A DNA stretch of 32,937 nt, taken from NCBI GenBank assembly GCA_012728595.1, contig JAAYEU010000106.1:1-32937 (forward strand). The letters are read 5' to 3'. Below the pieces are notes generated by a model, which searched no databases, was not told the DNA's origin, and saw only the letters and a list, made by a program, of their open reading frames with translations. This DNA is from Tissierellia bacterium (lineage in GTDB: Bacteria; Bacillota; Clostridia; Tissierellales; Tepidimicrobiaceae). The translations under genes and the position numbers were made by a program. The stretch's first letter is position 1. Every line of letters begins with the position of its first letter. This document shows positions 18,851 through 26,248 of the stretch, piece after piece.

Positions 18851-20380
18851 ATGAGCAAAGTTATTATTACTGGAAATTCTTTGACCTTAGAAGACCTTGT
18901 AGCCGTTTGCAGAGAATTTAAGGAAGTTGAACTTTCAGAAGAAGCCAAGAAAAATATTATTAAATCTAGGCAAACTGTCGATGAGTTTGTGGAAAATGAA
19001 GAGGTAGTATATGGTATTACTACTGGTTTTGGAAAATTTAGTGATGTTACCATATCAAAGGAAGAAACTAAACTTCTTCAAGAAAATTTAATCGTATCTC
19101 ATGCCGTAGGAGCAGGAGAACCTTTCAACACAGAAATAGTTAGAGGTATCATGCTTTTAAGAATAAATAGCTTGGCAAAAGGCTATTCTGGTGTTAGAAT
19201 AGAAACAATACAGACCCTTATAGATATGCTTAATAAAAGAGTTCATCCTATTATCCCAGAAAAGGGTTCACTAGGTTCAAGTGGCGATTTAGCACCTTTA
19301 TCCCATATGGTATTACCCATGCTGGGATTAGGAATGGCAGAATATGAAGGCAAGATAATGCCTGGCAAGGAAGCAATGGATAAAGCAGGCATAGATATTA
19401 TAGAATTGACATCAAAGGAAGGTCTTGCCCTTATAAATGGAACCCAGGCCATGACCTCAGTTGGAGCCCTAACTGTATATGATGCTTTAAATTTATTGAA
19501 GGTTGCCGATATAGCTGCTGCATTAAGCTTTGAAGCAAATAATGGAGTAGTTAATGCCCTTGATAATAGGATCCATGAATTAAGACCTCATAAAGGACAG
19601 ATTGATACAGCTAAGATATTATTGCAACTATTAAAGGATAGCAAAATGACTACAAAACAGGGTGAAATTCGGGTTCAAGATGCCTATGCTTTAAGGTGTG
19701 TACCCCAAGTTCATGGTGCAAGCAAGGATGCTATCAACTATATTAAAGAAAAAGTAGAAATAGAGATAAATTCCGTTACGGATAACCCATTGGTATTTGG
19801 TGAAACTAAGGAGGGCATTTCAGGAGGTAACTTCCATGGTCAACCTATGGCATTGGTATTTGACTTTTTAGGAATAGCACTAGCTGAAATAGCCAACATT
19901 TCCGAGAGGCGTCTAGAAAGGTTAGTAAATCCTGCCTTAAGCGGTCTTCCAGCATTTTTGGTGGAAAAGGGAGGATTGAATTCAGGATTTATGATAGTTC
20001 AATATTCTGCAGCAGCCCTTGTTTCTGAAAATAAAGTATTAGCTCACCCAGCAAGTGTGGATTCCATCCCTTCATCAGCTAATCAGGAAGACCATGTCTC
20101 CATGGGAACAATTGCTGCAAGGAAAGCTAGGGAGATAATGAAAAATGTACGAAGAGTACTGGCTATGGAAATAATGGCAGCTTGTCAGGCCATAGATTTG
20201 AGAGGTAATAAAGGTTTAGGAATAGGTACGAAACCAGCATATGATTTGGTAAGACAACATGTGGAAAAACTAGAAGATGACAGACCCCTTTATGAAGATA
20301 TCAATAGGTGTGAGGACATTATAACAGATGAAAGTATAATCAAGGTCGTAGAAGATGCAGCAGGCCAAATAATATTTTAA
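18851..20380 (+). CDS. hutH: Histidine ammonia-lyase
   Basis: YGITTGFGKF; GSLGSSGDLAPLSHM (Ala-Ser-Gly MIO-type motif region); SSANQEDHVSMGTIAARK. Confidence 0.97.
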   Translation: MSKVIITGNSLTLEDLVAVCREFKEVELSEEAKKNIIKSRQTVDEFVENEEVVYGITTGFGKFSDVTISKEETKLLQENLIVSHAVGAGEPFNTEIVRGIMLLRINSLAKGYSGVRIETIQTLIDMLNKRVHPIIPEKGSLGSSGDLAPLSHMVLPMLGLGMAEYEGKIMPGKEAMDKAGIDIIELTSKEGLALINGTQAMTSVGALTVYDALNLLKVADIAAALSFEANNGVVNALDNRIHELRPHKGQIDTAKILLQLLKDSKMTTKQGEIRVQDAYALRCVPQVHGASKDAINYIKEKVEIEINSVTDNPLVFGETKEGISGGNFHGQPMALVFDFLGIALAEIANISERRLERLVNPALSGLPAFLVEKGGLNSGFMIVQYSAAALVSENKVLAHPASVDSIPSSANQEDHVSMGTIAARKAREIMKNVRRVLAMEIMAACQAIDLRGNKGLGIGTKPAYDLVRQHVEKLEDDRPLYEDINRCEDIITDESIIKVVEDAAGQIIF

Positions 20381-20385
20381 TGGTT

Positions 20386-20413
20386 TACAGCAGGTACAGC
20401 CCTGCTGTACCTG
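20386..20413 (+). other. Two overlapping, mutually exclusive hairpins downstream of hutH
   Basis: TACAGCAGG/CCTGCTGTA (20386-20394/20401-20409) and CAGGTACAG/CTGTACCTG (20391-20399/20405-20413). Confidence 0.65.
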
Positions 20414-20504
20414 ATAATTTATATAGAGAAGGGAGGGGTTATAAGATTTAGTTTTAATATCTACTAAATTCACTATGTAAAATAAGTAGAGTGAGGTGAA
20501 TTGT

Positions 20505-21803
20505 ATGCCTGTTGTTGTATCGGTCCTTGTGATGACAGTTTTATGTCTATTAAAGTTAAATGTCATCATAGCTTTAATTATTTCTGCCCTTGTTGCCGGT
20601 GTTCTTTCAGGTATAAGCATGACTGAAACCATGTCACTACTAATTGCTGGAATGGGCGGAAATTCTGAAACTGCTCTTAGCTACATTCTACTAGGAGCTT
20701 TGGCTGTGGCCATTAATAGAAGCGGCATTGCCAATAGACTAGTAGTAAAGTTAACCAAAAGCTTAAAAGATAGAAGAGTACTGTTCGTATTGATAATAGC
20801 TTTTATTTCATGCTTTTCACAAAACTTAATTCCAGTTCATATTGCATTCATACCCATTTTAATCCCACCACTTCTTGGAGTAATGAATAGGTTAAAGATT
20901 GATAGGCGAGCTGTTGCATGTGCTTTAACCTTTGGATTAAAGGCTCCTTATGTAATGCTACCAGTCGGATTCGGTTTAATTTTCCATAATATAATAAGAG
21001 ACTCCCTAATTGATAATGGTATGACAGTAGCTACTCAAATGGTTTGGAAGTCAATGTTATTACCTGGGATAGGCATGATTATAGGCTTATTACTAGCTGT
21101 TTTTATAAGCTATAGGAAAGCAAGAGAGTATGAAGATATTACTGTAAGCGAAACAGCAGCAACCGGTGAATTAGAAAATTCAAATATGAGCAAGGAAGAA
21201 GTAGGAGTGTTGATAGGTGCTATAATAGCTTTTGCAGTCCAATTATTATCAGGTTCTTTGGCTTTAGGAATATTAACTGCCTTGTTAGTGATGCTCTTAT
21301 TTGGTTCCTTTAAGTTCAAAGAAATTGATAGCCTAATGGATGGCGGTATTGGAATGATGGGCTTTATTGCTTTTGTAATGCTGGTTGCATCTGGATATGG
21401 TAATGTATTAAGAGAAACGGGAGCTATAGAAGCTTTAGTAAATAGTTCAGTAGAATTAATAGGTGGCAGCAAGTTATTGGGTGCAATTTTGATGCTATTA
21501 ATAGGACTTTTAGTAACGATGGGTATAGGTACTTCCTTTGGTACAGTTCCTATTATTGCCACATTCTATGTACCACTATGTATACAATTAGGATTTAGCC
21601 CTGCAGCAACTATAGCCCTTGTAGGTGTTGCTGGTGCTCTAGGAGATGCAGGCTCACCTGCCTCTGATAGTACATTAGGACCTACCTCTGGTCTAAATGC
21701 AGATGGGCAACATGATCATATATGGGATACCTGTGTTCCAACCTTTATCCACTTTAATATACCTTTGATAATATTTGGAGTATTAGCAGCAATGATCTTG
21801 TAA
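20505..21803 (+). CDS. NhaC/YuiF-type amino acid (probably histidine) transporter
   Basis: ~12 hydrophobic segments; QNLIPVHIAFIPILIPPLL; GDAGSPASDSTLGPTSGLNADGQHDHIWDTCVPTF; directly follows hutH. ATG 20505 preferred over GTG 20496. Confidence 0.8.
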   Translation: MPVVVSVLVMTVLCLLKLNVIIALIISALVAGVLSGISMTETMSLLIAGMGGNSETALSYILLGALAVAINRSGIANRLVVKLTKSLKDRRVLFVLIIAFISCFSQNLIPVHIAFIPILIPPLLGVMNRLKIDRRAVACALTFGLKAPYVMLPVGFGLIFHNIIRDSLIDNGMTVATQMVWKSMLLPGIGMIIGLLLAVFISYRKAREYEDITVSETAATGELENSNMSKEEVGVLIGAIIAFAVQLLSGSLALGILTALLVMLLFGSFKFKEIDSLMDGGIGMMGFIAFVMLVASGYGNVLRETGAIEALVNSSVELIGGSKLLGAILMLLIGLLVTMGIGTSFGTVPIIATFYVPLCIQLGFSPAATIALVGVAGALGDAGSPASDSTLGPTSGLNADGQHDHIWDTCVPTFIHFNIPLIIFGVLAAMIL

Positions 21804-21815
21804 ATTGATTTTTAC

Positions 21816-21862
21816 ATCAAACACCCTAGATATAAGGAGCTCCTTATATCTAGGTGTTTGAT
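21816..21862. terminator. 47-nt near-perfect palindrome between convergent genes; probable bidirectional terminator
   Basis: ATCAAACACCCTAGATATAAGGAG / CTCCTTATATCTAGGTGTTTGAT with one bulged C. Confidence 0.65.
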
Positions 21863-21864
21863 AA

Positions 21865-22686
21865 TTATAAATACACTATTCCTTCTGATACTATTTCAAC
21901 TAATCCATTAAGTTTAATAGAATCTATATCGTTAGATTTCAAATAAGCAGAAACCTCTAGCTTTCCACCTGGCTGTTGGATATTTTTCGATATAGATGTT
22001 TTGTTCTCATAAGCCAATGCTGCCCCCAATGAAGCAGTTCCAGAGGCGCAGCTTCTTTCCCAATAAAGGCTATCGGTCCCTTTTACATATACTAGTGGAG
22101 TTAAGAAATTGTTTTTTCTATCATAATACATAATTCCAAAGGCATGGTATTCTTCCTTATCCATTTTCTTCTTAACTATTTTGAAAAATTCATCTTTATT
22201 TTTTACCTCATGGATATCTACTATGAAATGGGTTATACCTGGTAAGTTTACCCTTATAGAATTTACCATATTATCATCTTCTTTGAAACAGCATTCTTTA
22301 ACCGATATGGGTAGGGGCATGTCGATTTCCGAAAAGAAGACATTTTCCTTTTCTGTAGGAGTAACCTTACATGTAATTAAGCCTTCTATACCTGATGTTT
22401 TTAAGGTAACTTCATATTTATTACCCAACTTTCTTAGGTTTGGGTAGCGACTGTAGACCATAAAAGCCGCTAAAGATCTGGAAGCATTTCCACAAAACTC
22501 TCCACCCATCATCTGAAGCTTTATAAAACCTTCTTCCTTCTCTATAAATCCTACCTGTTCTCCATGGATGTTATTATAATTCATAAGCTTATTGGAAATT
22601 TCCATATGAAACTTTCTTGGAACTGGATCTAAGACAAATATGGTCATGTTTTCTACAGGATTTACCTTTACATATCTAACCTTCAT
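21865..22686 (-). CDS. DapF-fold amino-acid racemase/epimerase, CntK/HisR (histidine racemase)-like
   Basis: KVNPVENMTIFV; GEQVGFIEKEE; GGEFCGNASRSLAAF; LYWERSCASGTASLGAAL; IQQPGGKLEV: two-Cys DapF-fold layout, closer by recollection to CntK than to DapF. Confidence 0.8.
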   Translation of the reverse strand: MKVRYVKVNPVENMTIFVLDPVPRKFHMEISNKLMNYNNIHGEQVGFIEKEEGFIKLQMMGGEFCGNASRSLAAFMVYSRYPNLRKLGNKYEVTLKTSGIEGLITCKVTPTEKENVFFSEIDMPLPISVKECCFKEDDNMVNSIRVNLPGITHFIVDIHEVKNKDEFFKIVKKKMDKEEYHAFGIMYYDRKNNFLTPLVYVKGTDSLYWERSCASGTASLGAALAYENKTSISKNIQQPGGKLEVSAYLKSNDIDSIKLNGLVEIVSEGIVYL

Positions 22687-22723
22687 ATCAATCCCCCCAA
22701 TTCGATCTGTGAACTTTTATTTT

Positions 22724-22751
22724 ATTATAGCACTACTTTCTGAATTATCAA
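22724..22751 (-). promoter_or_regulatory. SigmaA-type promoter for the racemase-like gene
   Basis: On minus strand TTGATA-N16-TATAAT, about 40 bp before the ATG. Confidence 0.6.
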
Positions 22752-22834
22752 AATTATTTACTAACATATGTTGAAAGTCAAATCAAAACATTCAATTCTA
22801 TATGGTATAATAAGAATACTAATTTCAAGGAGGA

Positions 22835-23356
22835 GTGGAAATGGAGAAAGGATACATACACGTATACACTGGAAATGGAAAGGGAAAAACTACCGCTGCA
22901 TTAGGGTTAGCCTTAAGGGCTATATGCGCTGGCAAAAGGGTATTCATAGTACAATTTATAAAGGGGATGGAATATAGTGAGCTTAAAAGTGTAGATTATT
23001 TGCCTAATTTAGCCATAGAGCAATTTGGAAGAGATTGTTTCATATATAAGGACCCAGAGGATGAAGATATTAGCTTAGCAAAAGCTGGACTTAATAGGTG
23101 TAAGAATATATTAAGGGAAGGAAATTTTGATATAGTTATTCTTGATGAGTTGAATATCGCCCTATATTACAAGTTATTTACAATAGAGGAAGCCTTAGAG
23201 GCCATTAAAGCAAAAGCGGACCATGTAGAACTTATAATAACTGGTAGGTATGCAGATGAAAGGATAATCCAGATAGCAGATTTGGTGACAGAGATGAAGG
23301 AGGTTAAACATTATTATAATAAAGGGGTAGAAGCAAGAAAGGGTATTGAAGTATAA
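22835..23356 (+). CDS. cobO: Cob(I)yrinic acid a,c-diamide adenosyltransferase
   Basis: YIHVYTGNGKGKTTAALGLALRA P-loop; FDIVILDELNIAL; ELIITGR. Confidence 0.92.
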   Translation: MEMEKGYIHVYTGNGKGKTTAALGLALRAICAGKRVFIVQFIKGMEYSELKSVDYLPNLAIEQFGRDCFIYKDPEDEDISLAKAGLNRCKNILREGNFDIVILDELNIALYYKLFTIEEALEAIKAKADHVELIITGRYADERIIQIADLVTEMKEVKHYYNKGVEARKGIEV

Positions 23357-23362
23357 TTTATC

Positions 23363-23406
23363 TAAAATAAAGCCATAGGATTAATTAATCCTATGGCTTT
23401 ATTTTA
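23363..23406. terminator. 44-bp perfect palindrome; bidirectional terminator between cobO and the dipeptidase gene
   Basis: TAAAATAAAGCCATAGGATTAATTAATCCTATGGCTTTATTTTA is identical to its own reverse complement. Confidence 0.8.
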
Positions 23407-24388
23407 GAGTTTTCTTTAATATTCTCACCCAATTTTCTCCAGTGACTTTTTTTACATTTTCAGCGGAATGGCCTCTTTCCAATAGTAGTTTAATTAAATC
23501 TGGTATTTGTTCGGCGCTTTCCAGCCCCTTAACTCCGAAGTCTCCCAGATACATGTTAAAGTCAAAACCCAAGGCTACATGATCATATCCAACAAGTTCC
23601 ACCATATATTCTATATGTTTTACTACATCATGGATTGTTTCAGTTTCATCGTCTCTAGTTCTAACTTTGCCAGGATTTTCTTCATCTACTTTTGAAAAAT
23701 ATGAATTAATCCCAACTACCCCGCCGCTATGAGCTATTGCCTTTATTTGCTCGTCGGTTAAGTTTCTTGGATGGTTAAATAGAGCCCTAGCATTGGAATG
23801 GGATGCAATGGTAAGCTTTTTATTAGCTTTAATAATATCCCAAAATCCTTCCTCATTTAAATGGGATACATCTACTATTATCCCTAACTCATTCATCCTT
23901 TTAATTGCCATAAATCCCAGCTTGGTAAGGCCACCAGTTTTTTCGTCATTTCCGTGAGCAAAAGGATTTTTTAGATTCCAGGTTAGCATTCCGGCTCTTA
24001 TGCCGAATCTATAATATAAATCCAATAGCTCTAAATGACCATATAAGGGTTCGAAACCTTCCAAGGAAAGTACCATTCCAAGTTTTTTATTTTTTAAAAC
24101 ATAATCTAAATCTTCTAGGGTTTTGATTATTACGACATCTTCATTTTCTTCGGCGATTCTTAGAATTTTTTCAAATTCCAATAGCCCTTCAATTAGAGAG
24201 TTTTCCTTAGTACCTTTAGTAAATATATTGGCAAATACTATATTTACTCCCGAATTTTTTAACTGGTAATAATGGTTATTTAAGAAGGGATTTTCTTCCC
24301 CTTTAGCTTCTCTTAAATACACATCTCTGGGTATGTCTGTATGTCCATCGATTATTATAAAGTCCTTTAAGATATCATTTCGATTCAT
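23399..24388 (-). CDS. Membrane-dipeptidase family (M19) metallopeptidase
   Basis: IIDGHTDIPRD; LSLEGFEPL; DVSHLNEEGF; ASHSNARAL; LGFDFNM metal ligands. Confidence 0.93.
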   Translation of the reverse strand: MNRNDILKDFIIIDGHTDIPRDVYLREAKGEENPFLNNHYYQLKNSGVNIVFANIFTKGTKENSLIEGLLEFEKILRIAEENEDVVIIKTLEDLDYVLKNKKLGMVLSLEGFEPLYGHLELLDLYYRFGIRAGMLTWNLKNPFAHGNDEKTGGLTKLGFMAIKRMNELGIIVDVSHLNEEGFWDIIKANKKLTIASHSNARALFNHPRNLTDEQIKAIAHSGGVVGINSYFSKVDEENPGKVRTRDDETETIHDVVKHIEYMVELVGYDHVALGFDFNMYLGDFGVKGLESAEQIPDLIKLLLERGHSAENVKKVTGENWVRILKKTLK

Positions 24389-24417
24389 AGCACACCTCTT
24401 TTGTCTATTTTAGTTAT

Positions 24418-25836
24418 TTAGAATGGTCCGTAATTGATTATAACAGCAATAACCATGAAGACGGCACCCATTAATGTCCATATTAAGAATAGCTTTCCGT
24501 AATATTTAAGCCATTTGTCATAGGATATTTTAGCTATTGAAAGAGAGGCCATCAAGGTAGATGCAGTTGGGGTAAAGGTATTTGAGAAACCATCACCAAA
24601 GTGGAATGCTAGTACTGCAGTTTGTCTAGTAAGGCCTAATATATCTGCTAATGGTACCATAATGGGCATAGTTGTTGCAGCTTGACCGCTTCCGGATGGA
24701 ATGACAAAGTTAATTAGGCTTTGCACTATAAACATTCCAACAGCAGATAAGGTTTTAGGCAATCCACTAATCACGCTTGCTAAGCCATATATGATGGAAT
24801 CTAATATTATTCCGTCTTGTAATACTATCAGAATTGTTCTTGCTATTCCTACAACCAAGGCTCCAAATATAATACCCCTAGCCCCATTTATGAACTCCTG
24901 AGCCATTTGATTTGGATTAATTCTTCCTATAGCACCACTTATTAACCCCATTCCTAAAAATACTGCAGCAATTTCATTTATATACCAGCCAAACTCATAA
25001 ACTCCATATACAATTATTGCAAGTCCAGCAGCCAATGTTAAAAACACTAGATAATGGGAAGGCGATAATGTTTTTTCTTCAGTTAAATCTACAGTTTTGT
25101 TTTTTCTTTCCTCTAACTCTACATCCGCTATAAGGCTTAATTCGGGTCTATCCTTAATCTTTTTTGCATATCTCATAACATAATAAACGGATACGCTAAG
25201 AAATACTATCCAGATTATTATTCTTAAGCCTATGCCTGAAAACAATGGTAATTCTGCTATTCCTTGAGCTATTCCTACTGTAAAAGGATTCATGATTCCT
25301 GAATTAAATCCTACTGCACCACCTAGAGTTACAAGAGACATTCCTACTATAGCATCATAGCCTAAGGCCCTTGCTAAAGATATGGCTACAGGAATGAATA
25401 CTATGTTTTCTTCTGCAAATCCTAAAAAAGCTCCAGTTAATGAGAATATGAACATAAAGATGGGGATTAATAGTTGCTCTTTTCCTCTTAACAGACTAGC
25501 AACTTTATAGATTCCTGCTTCGATGGCGCCAGTAGACGTAATAATTTGGAATGAACCCGCTACTATAAATATGAAAAAGGTTATTTGGGCTGCAGCCATC
25601 ATTCCCCTTGGAACGGCTGTCAATACCTCAAATGGGTTTACTGGATTTCCTTCTACTTTTGTAAAGGAATTGGGATCTACTACAGTTCTACCTGTATTAG
25701 GGTCTTCAATTCTTGCGTATTCCCCTGCGGGTACTATATAGGTTAAGAGTGCTGCAATAATGATAATGCAGGATATTAAAACATAAGTGTGAGGGATTTT
25801 AAAAGTCCTATTAGTTACCCTTGTCTTATCAACCAT
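24418..25836 (-). CDS. YfcC-family transporter
   Basis: PHTYVLISCIIIIAALLTYIVPAGEY; many TM segments; PSGSGQAATTMPIMVPL; GDGFSNTFTPTA. Confidence 0.88.
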   Translation of the reverse strand: MVDKTRVTNRTFKIPHTYVLISCIIIIAALLTYIVPAGEYARIEDPNTGRTVVDPNSFTKVEGNPVNPFEVLTAVPRGMMAAAQITFFIFIVAGSFQIITSTGAIEAGIYKVASLLRGKEQLLIPIFMFIFSLTGAFLGFAEENIVFIPVAISLARALGYDAIVGMSLVTLGGAVGFNSGIMNPFTVGIAQGIAELPLFSGIGLRIIIWIVFLSVSVYYVMRYAKKIKDRPELSLIADVELEERKNKTVDLTEEKTLSPSHYLVFLTLAAGLAIIVYGVYEFGWYINEIAAVFLGMGLISGAIGRINPNQMAQEFINGARGIIFGALVVGIARTILIVLQDGIILDSIIYGLASVISGLPKTLSAVGMFIVQSLINFVIPSGSGQAATTMPIMVPLADILGLTRQTAVLAFHFGDGFSNTFTPTASTLMASLSIAKISYDKWLKYYGKLFLIWTLMGAVFMVIAVIINYGPF

Positions 25837-25950
25837 CTTAAAACCTCCCTTTAATTTTTAGTAAATATTGATTATAAGACCTGTATCCAATATCCCTACC
25901 CCTATAATCACCTCCTGAAATGATTAAAATTTTTTTTATAAGTATGATGA

Positions 25951-25966
25951 TGCAATTAGTGTTCCA
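25951..25966 (-). promoter_or_regulatory. Sigma54 (-24/-12) promoter upstream of yfcC-dipeptidase
   Basis: Reverse complement TGGAACACTAATTGCA, GG-N10-GC spacing. Confidence 0.7.
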
Positions 25967-26248
25967 GTTTACTAAAAAACCAAATTTTTATAAAATTTTA
26001 TGGCTGTGAGCTTTTGAATTTAAGGATTTGAATTATATGAAAAATATGAAAATTAAAATAAATGATTTTTTATCTTAAAAAGTATTTTAATATTTGTAAA
26101 AAAAGTATACATTATAAAATTTCAAAAAGGAATAAAACTGTCCATTTATTTTACATATAGAATTAATATAAATTTTCAGCAAATTGCAGGCTTTTAATCC
26201 CTATGGTAAAATATCATTGATAAAGTTTGCTATATGGAGAGGAGAAGG

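Noticed and set aside
20270-20632. Minus-strand ORF of 120 aa across the hutH-transporter gap
   Set aside because: Mostly antisense to coding sequence and the intergenic hairpins; no RBS or family resemblance.
22768-22977. 69-aa plus-strand ORF overlapping the cobO start
   Set aside because: Out-of-frame overlap with the clear cobO CDS and its RBS; no motif.
26180-26233. Possible sigma54 promoter in front of the D-aminoacylase-like gene
   Set aside because: No GG-N10-GC match on the plus strand; TTGCAG-N17-TAAAAT looks more like a weak sigmaA promoter.
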